Source: Pisolithus tinctorius (Eukaryota; Basidiomycota; Agaricomycetes; Boletales; Pisolithaceae). From it: a stretch of 64,000 nt of DNA. The notes below the pieces were generated by a model that was not told where the DNA came from, searched no databases, and saw only the letters and a program-made list of their open reading frames with translations. Of the stretch, positions 1 to 10,855 are shown in pieces (within the stretch, counting starts at the first letter, position 1; the number at the start of each line of letters is the position of its first letter). The position numbers were made by a program, and so were the translations under genes. Location: NCBI GenBank assembly GCA_024663395.1, contig JANFAH010000020.1, positions 372,001-436,000 on the forward strand. Reading direction: 5' to 3'.

Positions 1-3000
1 AGCCAGAAAACAAAAGAAACCCCGAAAATAAGGACAGCAGATCCGAAGGCAGAGTTGGAACTAGAAGTAATGTTGGAAGGACGAGAAAAGAAATGGAGTG
101 TAAAAGCGTTGGTGGATTCAGGGGCCAATGACACCTTCTTGGACAAAAAATGGGCTGATGAAAATGACGTCCCCCTGATCAAGCTTGGTCGACCTGTCGC
201 TGTCCTTAACGTCGATGGATCCCCTAACGTGGCTGGAAATATCACGCACGTTGCCTCCCTTGTTATGAACTATCAGGGACATCGAGAGTCTGTCTGGGCT
301 CAGGTCACCACACTCGGTACGCATCCCCTCATACTCGGTTACACTTGGCTGCGGAAGCACAATCCAGAGGTGTGTTGGGAAACCAAGCAGGTGAAGTTGT
401 CCCGCTGTCCCCGCGAGTGTCATGACCTGGCCCCAAGGACAAGAACGGAGAGAATAGCAGAGGAGCAGGAAGCGCAAGACATGGAGTATCTTTATCCGAA
501 ACTCCGCTCTACCAGAATTCGGACCGGGACTACCGAGGAACTCGTTCCGAAGGAGTACCATCAGTACCTGAAGGTGTTCTCAAAAGAAGAGTCGGAAAGG
601 ATGCCACTTCGTAAACCCTGGGATCACGCCATCGATCTTAAGGAAACCTTCACCCCCAAACGTGGTCGTCTCATCCCACTCTCTGTAGAAGAACAAAGGG
701 AGGTGTTGGACTTCTTGGAGGACCAACTGCGTAAAGGCTACATCCGTCCCTCGAAGTCACCACAGACCTCACCGGTCTTCTTTGTACCAAAGAAGGATGG
801 GAAGAAACGTATGGTCCAGGACTACCGATACCTCAACGAACATACGGTCAAAAACGCGTACCCTCTTCCCCTCATCTCTCAGCTTGTCGATAAGCTCAAG
901 GGCTGTAAGCTCTTCACCAAAATGGACCTTCGATGGGGGTACAACAACGTTCGCGTCAAGGAAGGAGATGAATGGAAGGCTGCCTTCGTCACTCATAAAG
1001 GCGCTTACGAACCACTGGTTATGTACTTTGGTCTCTGCAACTCGCCGTCTACCTTCCAAAACATGATGAATGACATCTTTGGTGATATGGAGGACGTCCT
1101 GGTGGTCTACATCGATGATCTGATGATCTTCACAAAGACAGATGATGAAAAGGAGCACGACAGGATCGTCTTGGAGGTGCTAAGAAGGCTAGAGGAAAAC
1201 GACCTGTTCGTCAAACCAGAGAAGTGCTTCTTCAAACAGAAGCAGGTGGAGTTCCTGGGCATGGTGGTTGGAATCGAAGGGGTTAGCATGGATAAAAGCA
1301 AGGTGAAAGCCATTACAGAATGGCCGGTTCCTACGAAGGTCCGCTCGGTGCGAGCCTTCTTGGGACTAGCGAACTTCTATCGCCGTTTCATCAAGGATTT
1401 CGCACAGATCGCCCGTCTACTTAATGATCTCACAAGAAAGGATCAACTCTGGACCTGGGGTCCACGAGAACAACAAGCCTTCGATGCTCTGAAGGTCGCC
1501 TTCACCACTGCCCCCGTTCTCGCCTTTCCGGATCAAGATAGAGAGTTCCGTCTGGAAACCGATGCCTCAGACTTTGCCACAGGTGCTGTTCTCTCCGTAA
1601 AGTGTGAAGATGACCTCTGGCGACCTGTCGCCTTCTACTCCCACTCCATGTCCCCCCCCGAACGAAACTACCAGGTCTTCGATAAGGAGATGCTGGCCAT
1701 AATCCACGCTCTAGAAACATGGAGACACTACCTGGAGGCCACTCCTTACCAGTTCGAGATCTGGACAGACCACTCGAACCTTCAATATTTCATGAAGGCG
1801 CAGAATCTAGACCACCGCCAGGCACGGTGGGCCCAATACCTCTCTCGCTTCAACTATAAGCTGGTGTACAAGCCCGGGTCTTCGATGGCTAAGGCTGATG
1901 CCCTTTCTAGAAGAGAGGATCATGAACCCAGGGGGTCGGACAACCAAGGGGTTACATTACTCGATCCTTCTAGAGTGGCAGCTACCTTGGTGGTAGGAGA
2001 AGATGTTGATCTCGTTCTCGCCCTGAAGTCCGCCTCCTCGGTAACACCACAACCGGAGGGTTCGGTCCTTAGAGAAGGGCTGTACGTCTGCCAGGGAAAG
2101 GTCTATGTTCCACCCGCCGTCAGAGTCCACTGTCTGGAAAAACACCATGACACCCCGCTTGCAGGACATCCTGGTTGGAAGAAAACTCTAGAGCTCGTTT
2201 CTCGCAACTATGTCTGGCCTGGGATGACTGCTACTGTCAAGGACTATGTCTCGGCGTGTCATCGCTGCCAGATGGCTAAAAGTTCTAGGGTTCCTCCTGC
2301 GGGAAAACTCCTTCCAAACCCTGTCCCAGAACGCCCTTGGACTGACATCTCAGTTGACTTCATGGAACTACCAGAGGCACAGGGCTTCGATAACGTCATG
2401 GTGGTAGTGGATAGGTTCTCGAAAGAGGTGGTCTTTGCCCCCACTACAAAGGAGGTTTCCTCGTTACAGACAGCCAAACTCTTCCGTGACCATGTGTGGA
2501 CCCAGCATGGCCTCCCCTCCTCTGTCATCTCCGATCGCGGCCCCCAGTTCGCCAGTGCGTTCACTGCTGAACTCTGCAAGATGCTTGGGGTCAAACCCAA
2601 GCTCTCCACCGCCTTTCACCCTCAGACAGACAGTCAGATGGAACGCCTCAACCAGGACCTGCAGCAGTACCTCCGCCTCTTTGTCAATGACCGACAGGAT
2701 TCTTGGCCTTCTTGGCTTAAGGTCGCCCAGTTCTCCTATAATAACAAGCAACAGGAGTCTACTGGCAAAAGTCCCTTCTCGGTCACCCGTTCCTATATCC
2801 CCAGAATGGGCGTGGAACCCTTCCTTTCCAAGGCAGAGGCAGCTACAGATCATGCTGTTGATCTCGCTAAGGTTTTGGAGGACACAAAGAAGGCTCTGGA
2901 CAAAGCTGCAGAGCGAATGAAGGTATCTGCAGACGCGTCTCACTCTGACGCCCCCTCCTACTCGGTTGGTGACATGGTTTGGCTGGAAACCTCCCACATC

Positions 3001-3495
3001 TCCCTCTCTGGTCGCCCCTCCAGGAAACTCACAGAACGGTGGATCGGCCCTTACAAGGTTGTTTCACTCAAACCCAATGTGGTAGAGTTAAAACTTCCTA
3101 AAACCCTCAAAATTCACCCGGTGGTCAACGTTTCTCGGGTCAAGCCGTATAAAGGCCCTTTGGAAGGACAAGCCGTCACTCGCCCAGGACCAGTGGTGGG
3201 GCATGAAGGCGATGAAGAGTTTGAGGTGGACTACATCGCTGATTCTCGCCTGAAAAAGAACAGGCTTGAGTACCTCGTCCATTGGAAGGGGTATCACAAT
3301 GAAGACCGCACTTGGGAACCCGAGCTCGCTTTGAAGTCTGCCCCTGGTGCTGTCAGGGACTTCCACTGTCATAACCCCTCTGCTCCCCGAAAACTCCATG
3401 GCATGGATTCCGCCCTTTTCTCCTCCCTCTTCAGGCCACTGGAAAACTTTACCGACACTGTCCCTACCTTCAATCGCCTGGAAGTCGATTTCTAA
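1..3495 (+). CDS. pol: Pol polyprotein (PR-RT-RH-IN-chromodomain), 5' partial
   Basis: The frame is open through the left edge, so the first 54 bases are also coding; numbering below starts at the TTG at 55. An aspartic protease motif DSGA lies at residues 21-24. Reverse transcriptase spans about 200-400 with the catalytic YIDD at 352-355. RNase H starts near 500 (LETDASDFATG) with TDHSNL further on. Integrase has an HHCC zinc-binding region near 700-750, then a DDE core (VDFMELP, SDRGPQFAS, HPQTDSQMERLNQ). A chromodomain near 1065-1115 (LEYLVHWKGY) probably directs insertion to particular chromatin. The stop overlaps the polypurine tract. No frameshift or stop interrupts the frame, so the enzyme may be functional. 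Confidence 0.94.
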   Translation, partial: SQKTKETPKIRTADPKAELELEVMLEGREKKWSVKALVDSGANDTFLDKKWADENDVPLIKLGRPVAVLNVDGSPNVAGNITHVASLVMNYQGHRESVWAQVTTLGTHPLILGYTWLRKHNPEVCWETKQVKLSRCPRECHDLAPRTRTERIAEEQEAQDMEYLYPKLRSTRIRTGTTEELVPKEYHQYLKVFSKEESERMPLRKPWDHAIDLKETFTPKRGRLIPLSVEEQREVLDFLEDQLRKGYIRPSKSPQTSPVFFVPKKDGKKRMVQDYRYLNEHTVKNAYPLPLISQLVDKLKGCKLFTKMDLRWGYNNVRVKEGDEWKAAFVTHKGAYEPLVMYFGLCNSPSTFQNMMNDIFGDMEDVLVVYIDDLMIFTKTDDEKEHDRIVLEVLRRLEENDLFVKPEKCFFKQKQVEFLGMVVGIEGVSMDKSKVKAITEWPVPTKVRSVRAFLGLANFYRRFIKDFAQIARLLNDLTRKDQLWTWGPREQQAFDALKVAFTTAPVLAFPDQDREFRLETDASDFATGAVLSVKCEDDLWRPVAFYSHSMSPPERNYQVFDKEMLAIIHALETWRHYLEATPYQFEIWTDHSNLQYFMKAQNLDHRQARWAQYLSRFNYKLVYKPGSSMAKADALSRREDHEPRGSDNQGVTLLDPSRVAATLVVGEDVDLVLALKSASSVTPQPEGSVLREGLYVCQGKVYVPPAVRVHCLEKHHDTPLAGHPGWKKTLELVSRNYVWPGMTATVKDYVSACHRCQMAKSSRVPPAGKLLPNPVPERPWTDISVDFMELPEAQGFDNVMVVVDRFSKEVVFAPTTKEVSSLQTAKLFRDHVWTQHGLPSSVISDRGPQFASAFTAELCKMLGVKPKLSTAFHPQTDSQMERLNQDLQQYLRLFVNDRQDSWPSWLKVAQFSYNNKQQESTGKSPFSVTRSYIPRMGVEPFLSKAEAATDHAVDLAKVLEDTKKALDKAAERMKVSADASHSDAPSYSVGDMVWLETSHISLSGRPSRKLTERWIGPYKVVSLKPNVVELKLPKTLKIHPVVNVSRVKPYKGPLEGQAVTRPGPVVGHEGDEEFEVDYIADSRLKKNRLEYLVHWKGYHNEDRTWEPELALKSAPGAVRDFHCHNPSAPRKLHGMDSALFSSLFRPLENFTDTVPTFNRLEVDF

Positions 3496-3503
3496 GGAGG
3501 GGA
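3494..3503 (+). other. Polypurine tract of element 1
   Basis: AAGGAGGGGA sits directly before the 3' LTR, as expected for the plus-strand primer of an LTR retrotransposon. It overlaps the last bases of the pol stop codon. Confidence 0.8.
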
Positions 3504-3506
3504 TAG

Positions 3507-3900
3507 TGTTACGATACGTACTCTCTTTCCTTTCTTTTCTTTTCTTTTCGTCTTATCTAATCTTTTCGTCTTATCTTATCTCTCGAACTCGGCCCGGACT
3601 CCGGTCTGGACCTCGCCTCACCTTCACCTTGCTTCTCCCTTCTAGTACGTTCCGCTCCGCTGTGATATCATTATGACATCACTATGATGTCACGGACCTC
3701 ATGTACGCCTCACCGTAGCCTCATGTACTATAGTATAAGTATCGTCGCTCAATCACCCAACTAGCTCCAAGCTAGTTCATTTGGGTCTTCGAGATCTAAA
3801 GTCGCCTGCTTCCAAGCCGTCTCCTCCTCTTTTCTCTTCTCTTCTCTGTTGGTTCTCAGTGCGAGCCTACAACAAACCCTGTTGTTTAGGTCTCGTCACA
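3507..3900 (+). repeat. 3' LTR of element 1
   Basis: The LTR runs from TGTTACGA to TCGTCACA, which are imperfect inverted ends of the TG...CA type. It begins 3 bases after the polypurine tract. The right end is inferred from the terminal inverted match only, because the partner LTR is outside the window. It contains a pyrimidine-rich stretch, a TATA-like motif and a short hairpin. Confidence 0.75.
3729..3777 (+). promoter_or_regulatory. TATA-like box and perfect 8-bp hairpin in LTR 1
   Basis: TATAGTATAAG (3729-3739) is followed 30 bp after its first base by the inverted repeat AACTAGCT-CCA-AGCTAGTT (3759-3777). The spacing would put the transcript start at the hairpin. Elements 2-4 have the same arrangement of TATA, start and hairpin with unrelated sequence. 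Confidence 0.45.
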
Positions 3901-4789
3901 GTAGGTGGCTTTCTCAATCAACCACAGTTAGTTCCGTCTAACCATTGTTGGGCATAGAAGTACTGTCGTTTGTGACCTCAGTGTTTGCTGTGCACCATTG
4001 CTAGTACATTATTTTGTACATGTAGTGTGTTAATCCCATAGTTGATTGAATCCATGGTTCTCGATAATAGCAAAAATAGGAACCTGAAAAATAAAAATGA
4101 AAACATGAAGATTATAATGGGTGGCGAAGCATGGCCATGCATGGTAATGGTGTCTGCGGTATTGTATGTACTTGGCATGCTGTTGTGTACTCGACAATGG
4201 TGTCACGTGCTTAATCATGCATGTCAATGACATCACCATCAGGCACCATAACCACGACATTACCAGACATGGTTATAACACCCCCAAGCTTTATATTGTT
4301 GACCCCCTGGATGACAAAGCCATTGTCAATTAGATCTCCCCCCATGGCAACCCATTGTCATGCCCGAAGCGAAAACACCCCATTACAATTATGTACAATG
4401 GCATGTAATGGTACCTAGATTTTTCTGACAAGTTTTTGCATTTGCCGTCCTCTCGGTCGAAGTTGCCACTTTGGGAAGTCACTTAGTTCCACCTCGGACT
4501 GAATTCGGTTCGACAACAACACAAGTGCTTATACAATTTGCTGCGCAGTTAATAGAGAAGCTCACCTTACACCACCTGCAATTATGGCAGTCATATTGCA
4601 TTCAGCTCACCTGACGTCGAATGACGACTTCACGAGGTCATCAATGACATTTCTGGATCTATATGCTCCTGGGTGTTCATAACAGGCCGTCAGACCATGT
4701 TCTACTTCCTAGCCCCTTGTTCTTTGATAACTCTGCCCTTCTAGGTGCCCTTCACTACATCGGCTTCTGTTGCTCCTCGCTCGTCTTCT
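3901..4789. other. Intergenic, no gene recognised
   Basis: Unique-looking sequence between the LTR and the NRPS remnant. It is rich in CATG/CCAT words (for example GCATGGCCATGCATGG near 4129) but has no long or recognisable frame. The missing front half of the NRPS condensation domain is not found here. Confidence 0.5.
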
Positions 4790-7680
4790 GCTGTTTCTCC
4801 GCCATCTGGGTGTACTATGATAACCAGCTATTTATGCGCAGATTCTGAGCGCTACTGGCACACCTTGTTGTCAGATTTCGACTCGGTCCCTCTCACTGAA
4901 CGTGTTCGTGCATCTTCAGCCTCCGCTTCTATTTGCATCACCAAATCAAGCTCAGACTTGGAGCATCCTGCTCTGGAACGAATGAAGCACGACGACATTC
5001 GATTGACGCTGCTTTATGCATGGGCTGTCGTTCTGTCACAACATGCCGGCACTAACGATGTCCTCGTTGCTGAAGGCATGTCATCTGATGTCTTTGAGTT
5101 TTGCCGCTGAAGAATAATATATATCTAGTGCTACCTGGGATCGCTTTCGTCCCTCGACGGGTTCGGTTTGCCTCGACTTCCCCTGCTCGAGAACAGCTGT
5201 CCATGCAACTAGCTCAAGATACCACTCATGCTTCGGTAGCTTGGGAAGTCTCCCATAGCGTGATAGAGATAGACGAGGTAATCCACTCTGTTGTAGAGAT
5301 CCTCGAGGAACCTGGGCTTTCCCTATTTTCCTTGCCTCAGCGATCGCATTCCCGCTCATACGACACGCCACTGGATCTAACACTCTCGTATACCCCATCG
5401 CGGTCGTTCACCTTTACTTTGAGATTCGATCCCAGTGCCTTCGACGCGCAAGATGTGCAGTATATCCTCGACCACCTCATTCTTGCGTTTGAGCAACTCG
5501 TCGTTAACCCCTCATTGTCTGGTGCGGAGGTCAATATGATGACTGCGAACGAGCGTGCATTCGTGCAGGAACTCCCTTCTATCGTCAAGATCAACTGTTT
5601 AGCTGAACCGGAGAACCCCGCACGTTACTCGTACGTTTACGATCTGCTGGCACGTCGTGCCCTTACTCATCCAGACAACGTCGCCGTTGAATGCGATGGA
5701 AGAGTGGTATATACCTATGCTGGACTCGACGCCGCTTCCAATCAATGCGCGCGATACCTGAAAGACGTTTTATCTGTTCGTCCCGGTGACATTGTACTTC
5801 TTTTCCTGACGCAGTCTCCAACGGCAATCGTTCTCCTCTATGCGATCCTAAAGGTTGGCGCAGCATATCTTGCTGTCGACATTGACATGCCTGCCATACC
5901 CTTCCACCAAACGGTCGATATGACTAACTGCTCGTTATTCCTGACGGTTACATCACTAGAGGAGAAGCTGCGTACGATGAGCCGGGGACAGACTATTGTT
6001 TCGATAGACACCATGATAGAGAAATGGTGCCACTTAGACAGCACTTGGCAGCCTGACCTCTTCCCCATTGGAAATCCGAAAAACACCCTGGCCTACCTAA
6101 GTTTTACGAGTGGATCGACTGGTCCCCCGAAAAAATGCATGACGTCGCATTCGAATTTGGTGCACTGGATCGTCGAAGCTGCACCCGCTTTTGGGCGTAC
6201 GATGGAGACACGTCAGCTCATGGTAGGAAGGTCTTCGTCTCCGTCGTTGTCCGCAATCTGTGATACACTATACAGGCGCATGAATTGTACTGGGACGGCT
6301 CTATCGAAGAAATCTTCCTCATGCATTACGTAGGCGGAACGGTTTGTATAGCTATGGTCCCTGAAATCATTTTCCACATACATGAAGCCCTCGTTGCAAC
6401 GAAGGCCAACTCGATTACCCTTTCGCCGACGCAGGGTATGCAGTTGCACCCTGCAGATTACCCATTCTTGAAATCGGTTGTTTTCACCGGTGAAACCTTG
6501 ACGCAATTCGTACGAGAGAGTGCGTCTCATGTTCTGTGGCTTCTCCCTCTTACAAACGGGTTACGCAGAATGGCTTGGTGAAGGACGAACGCTACTCAAC
6601 GCTTTCGGTCCCAGCGAGTCCATCTGCGCTTTCACGGTAGAAGTTCCTGTGCGCTCGTCAGCATCAAACAACACCCCCGTAGGGTTCAGTATTGGAGGGC
6701 AGACACGACTTTACGTTTTGGGTTCTGACATGAAGTTTGTGCCGGTTGGCTGCGTAGGGGAGATATTCGTGTCCGGTCCAACTGTGGGCTTGGGCTACCT
6801 TGGAGACCCAGAGGCTACCGCGCGATCGTTCTTGATGGACCCATTCAGGAGAGAGTTTAGGATGTACCGAACTGGTGACTTCGGCCGGTGAGTTTTAACG
6901 CGTCCTACCCATTCTGCTCTTTGAATGCGGGTTTCCCCAGTGTTAATCACGAAGGAAGACTTTACCTCACCGGCCGTCGAGACAGCCAAGTCCAACTAAA
7001 CGCTTACAGAATTGAGCTGGGTGTGTTCATTCATCATTTCGGTTTGCAACTGGTGAGGTCTTACCCACCGCAGGAGAAATCGAGGCTGCTCTCCACGCGG
7101 CCGAAAGCAAGTGGTCTATAGCAGTAGAGGTTGTCACATACAATGAAGAGCCACGCATCGCTTCATTCCTCGCACCACGCTTTGTCAGTGGTTCACACAG
7201 TTTGAAGCTTCAGATTACAGACGACGCCAAGGCTGAGATCCTCCGCTTGATGTCTTTCATTCAGCCGAGATTACTGAAGGTCTGTTACCCTGAACTCTGG
7301 ATCCCGCTGGATGCGCTGCCATGTACTCTCAGTGGAAAGTTGAACCGTAAATGTTTGCGGGAATTTTTTCATGGGCTGTCACCATCTACGCAGAACGAGC
7401 TCGCCATGCTTTCCACTGCACCAAAACATGATGCGTGTTCCGCAGCTCAAGTAGCTCGTAGACTGGGGACGGGGATATCGGAGGGTCTTACGTAAACCTG
7501 CTATGCTACTTACTGTGGTTCCCTCTGGCCATCTTTTGGACTTGGAGCCACCTTCTCCTGTAGAATGGTTTGCAAGCTAATATCACTTCTGCCGTGTGAC
7601 CAATGTACACAACTGACTATCGAATATGCAATGGAAGTTGTGGCACACAGCCCTCCATTTCGTGTGAAGTGGACATCAGC
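4790..7680 (+). pseudogene. Nonribosomal peptide synthetase fragment: partial C, full A, decayed T
   Basis: A fragment of a fungal NRPS module. The left part (4820-5090 in one frame, then 5120-5560 in another) resembles the rear half of a condensation domain; the front half is absent. The adenylation domain that follows is complete when four introns are removed (6223-6275, 6520-6568, 6888-6940, 7021-7073; 49-53 bp, all GT..AG, all restoring frame). Motifs seen are A3 FTSGSTGPPKK, A4 ELYWDGSIEEIF with its Asp, A5 NAFGPSE, A6 GEIFVSG, A7 YRTGDFGR, A8 GRRDSQVQLNAYRIELG and A10 LSGKLNRKCL. The frame stops at 7495. About 40 bases on, another frame has a weak thiolation-like stretch (LGATFSCRMV) lacking the usual DS pair. 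The enzyme class activates an amino acid as acyl-AMP; the substrate cannot be read here. A missing 5' half and missing carrier serine make it non-functional as a module. Confidence 0.85.
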
Positions 7681-7689
7681 AACCTTAAA

Positions 7690-9580
7690 TCAAGGTAACA
7701 TCATAGTACACTAGCACGTTCTGTGCGCTGAAGCCGTCCACGGGTGGTGCGGACACTGCAAGTGCGAACAAGTGCGACTACAGCCTTCGGCATTGCGTTC
7801 GTCGTCGACGAACCCCGGCTCCTACCTCGCGATGACCCGTTACGCGTGCGTCGTGAGATACGGTAGGAGAAACCATCTGGTACGTTATACCTCAGCCGGC
7901 TGCTTATAAGCACAATCCTCACCCCACGATGGTAGGTACAGTCGCCACGCCTCGGTCTGCGGAGCCCTCGGCCGTCCTCCGAGAGGACTTTTCAATCTTC
8001 GTTCATGAAATAGATATGGTATTCTGTATCCGTGTCGGAGCTTTAGACTGCTAGTTGGTTGTGTTACAGCGTTCAACTTCCGGATCTTGGTGGTGGAAGC
8101 AAGATCTACAGCGTCAGAGTATGCTCTTGTCACTGGCAGCCTCGTAAGAGGGCGGCGAGTCCCATACGTGTCCTGGGAGCAGAAAAAATCGGAGTCGAGT
8201 CCAAGCGGAGATCGCAAGCAATGATGAGGGATCCTACGTTATGAGATACCCGTCTCGAGAACATTTCCTTGTGCAGGGAACAATCGACACGTACCTCTCC
8301 GTTCGCAAAGGTGAGATATATGTAATTTATCACCCTGCATGTCGGCGCTAGCGGAAATAGACAAAACGGGAGCATAGTGGTTATCAGCCATACACATTCA
8401 TGAAAAGCGTGCTTGCAAGAAATGTGGACCACGAGTATCGACCAGGGAAATGGGGTTGCTAGGTCTCCTCAGCTCCGGAACAAAGTTCCCGTCGCCCAAG
8501 CCTCTGAAAATGCCGTAGCTGGTAGCGACATGCGACGAGAAGCCTTCGTAAACCTAACTCCTGGAAAACTCGAAGTCAGCATACGCCAAAAAATACACCT
8601 ACCAAATACCAATGAATATTGGGACCACACCCTGCCAATGAGCTCTATTCACAAACCGCGCACGCGAATTAAATTACTGGGAACCATAGTGTCCCACTCG
8701 TCATTTTACCTGCGTATCACAAGTCCCATGCACGATCGAGGTCAGAAAGGTAACGTGGATTAAAAGACTTCCATCGTATACCGTTTGTTCACTTCCGAGA
8801 GCTCCAGGAAGCCCTGTGATAGAATGATAGACGGCGACAAGGTTCGCGAGGCCGACATGGGGTAGGGTCGTACCTGCAATCTCCGCGGGGGGGGGGTGAT
8901 GCACAGTGAACAAAGGACGATGCCATTGCAACGTGTTTAACAGGAACCCAGGATAACCTTGGCATCAACCCCCGTGGAAAGCGGCCCTTTCTTATCTGCA
9001 TCTAGCCTGTGGTTGGAGAACGTTCCGGAGCTTCCAAGGCAGAACAGCACGTTTACCGCCTTTCAACGTTCAAAGTGATGTCCGTAATACTTTGTGACTT
9101 GCTTTATGTGCACATTTCCTTTAAGTGTAACGGGCACCGACTGTCATGGAAGAAGTCAGATTTGGCCCGCGGGATCAGTGCGATCACTCACTCGTCGGGC
9201 AGGCTTATCATCCAGGGTTTATTATTGCGGACGACATATTCGCGTGCTCGGCCTGTAAAGTCCGTTCAAACAATAGGGAGCTGCCAATTGTCTTTCGTCG
9301 CTGTCATTCGACGTACTTTTCGCACCATTGCGTTCTGAGACATTCTTATTGTTGTCGCTGTGGGACGGAATCAGTAACACCTGTCATTGGATTTCTATAT
9401 GTGGATTAGTTAGGGGTCGAATAGCCAGATCAGGCAATTGCTATTCATTGAGTTGACGTGAACGCCTGGACTTGCTTTTTGTCTTTGAACGACTGGATTC
9501 GTGAACGGATGGATTGGTGCGTATTTATTGGCAGTTTCCATTTCACAAGTCTTTCAACGTCTCACTACCATTCCCTGATC
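7690..9580. other. No gene recognised
   Basis: CpG-containing, mixed-composition DNA. Several short frames occur, including a Cys/His-rich one at 9146-9409, but none has recognisable motifs, plausible splice partners or continuity. A G-run lies near 8887. Confidence 0.5.
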
Positions 9581-9581
9581 A

Positions 9582-10252
9582 TGCCAGCCCCGAGAGCATC
9601 TACATCGCAGTCCGCCCAGCACGGTGTTCAGCTCTGTGTACAAATATCTAGGGAATCCGAGACGACTACATCCCACTCCGTAAACTCCGGAGCGTCTTCA
9701 ACCTTACCCATCCTCCCCGCATGCCCTGCTCCAACTGCTTCCCATCCGAGAAGACAAGTCCCGGGATGATGCGCTGACGGATTTCTTTGGCGGTCGCGGA
9801 CAACGCGTGCGTGCCCAACAACCAGAATCAAAGGCAAGCCGCGGCAACACCGTTCACCTCCACCATATTCTCCTGATTGGGATGGCGAGAAGCTGCCCGC
9901 CTACTACACCATCTTCAGTCTGAGCCAGACACCGTCGCTCGGCAACTGTTCAAATATGGATTCTGTGAGTATCCTACATAGCTTGACCTCCTTCGTATGC
10001 TTACAATCTCTCTTTTCTCTACAGTCTTCCCGCTATTTTGGGCTATAGGAGTGTATTTTATGTTTGCGCCCATGCGCGTCTCCCACGATTGGGAGCAAGG
10101 CAAAACAGGAAGAGGAAAAAGAGAAAATACTGTCGAATTTGCGGCAGACGGAAATGAAATGGGCAAAACGTTGTCTATGGGCACTTCTTTCTTTCTTTGT
10201 CTGTATGGTCCTTATCATCGTCGCTGTGGTAGTAGCGTCGAGGCGTCATTAA
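9582..10252 (+). pseudogene. Small basidiomycete membrane protein, frameshifted
   Basis: The rear half is clear: a frame ends in RQLFKYGF at 9963, an intron 9965-10024 (60 bp, GTGAGT...ACAG) follows, and the next exon gives FFPLFWAIGVYFMFAPMR. One extra base in the AAAA run 10102-10105 must be skipped to reach the charged stretch KQEEEKEKILSNLRQTEMKW and a final hydrophobic segment ending in RRH at 10252. Two hydrophobic segments flank the charged linker, so it is probably an integral membrane protein. I recognise the YGFxFPxFW pattern from small uncharacterised basidiomycete proteins; function unknown. The front part (possible ATG at 9582, Ser/Pro-rich, PPYSPDWDGEKLPAYY near 9857) needs further frame changes, so the gene looks decayed or the assembly has indels. 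Confidence 0.6.
9965..10024 (+). other. Intron of the small membrane protein gene
   Basis: GTGAGT donor and CTACAG acceptor. Splicing completes a Phe codon and joins KYGF to FFPLFW. Confidence 0.65.
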
Positions 10253-10579
10253 CTTACTGATTCCGTCTTACCACTAGACATTGTCATCCCCCCCCCCCAT
10301 ACGTGTATCGTATATCATGGATATCATTTAGTACTACCTTGTACATTATCCGCAATTTTTATCCTTGGACCTTTCAATGCATTCAGTGTCGACTGCGTAC
10401 TGTGCACGGTATCAGGCTGTGCAATTTCATATGAGTCGCTTGCCCAAGCTTACGAGTACAGCTGACCCGCCAGCCGTTTCTTGTCGATAAGTCTACAGCG
10501 GTCAGTTTGATTCACTCTAACAGTCATGTAGCACACCTAATAGTGTGCTGGGACAGGTCCAACTCCTCTGATAAGATGG

Positions 10580-10855
10580 TCAACTGTAAGTAGCTTACCG
10601 CCTGCCTGTCGTCCAGTTATCCTCACGGCACTTGCTGTTTGGGACGATCTCGCAGTTGCAGAGCTCAAAGCAAAGGCAGAAAAGGCCAAGGATGCCGGAG
10701 TAGCTAGAGTCGTAAACACTAAAGACAGATACTCGAGTATATCTTCTTCTAAGACCGACCTGGGACCCGAACTGGAAGCGTGGAACACCACGTTCCTCCA
10801 CTTCCTCTCCGCCACCGCCGCCTCCACCACGGCCTACAGGTTCTCAGGGTCGTAG
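10580..10855 (+). other. Possible orphan exon, unknown product
   Basis: An open frame without its own start codon gives an Ala/Lys-rich amphipathic stretch (AVAELKAKAEKAKDAGVARV) and then a Ser/Thr-rich tail, ending at TAG 10853-10855. The composition looks coding and the helix looks real, but no family is recognised and no partner exon was found. Confidence 0.3.

Larger units (their letters stand above)
1..3900 (+). mobile_element. Element 1: Ty3/gypsy chromovirus, 5' part outside window
   Basis: The window opens inside a Ty3/gypsy LTR retrotransposon of the chromodomain-bearing type. Visible in order are protease, reverse transcriptase, RNase H, integrase and chromodomain in a single frame, then a polypurine tract and a 3' LTR ending TCGTCACA. 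The 5' LTR, primer-binding site and most or all of gag lie to the left. Unlike the other chromoviruses here, the frame has no premature stop and CpG dinucleotides are common, so this copy looks young. It is distinct from elements 2-4: its LTR sequence differs and there is no zinc-knuckle region after the chromodomain. Confidence 0.93.

Noticed and set aside
118..3399. Numerous 70-180 codon frames on the minus strand and in other frames across element 1
   Set aside because: They overlap the intact pol frame, have no family motifs and are explained by the stop-poor complement of a long coding region.
4081..4420. Possible regulatory array of CATG-containing palindromes
   Set aside because: Spacing is irregular and CATG is common in this stretch; no second copy or gene start supports a role.
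9146..9409. Cys/His-rich 87-codon frame resembling a zinc finger (CSACKVRS, HHCVLRHSYCCRCG)
   Set aside because: Spacing fits no finger class, no splice partner is visible, and the sequence around it is non-coding in character.
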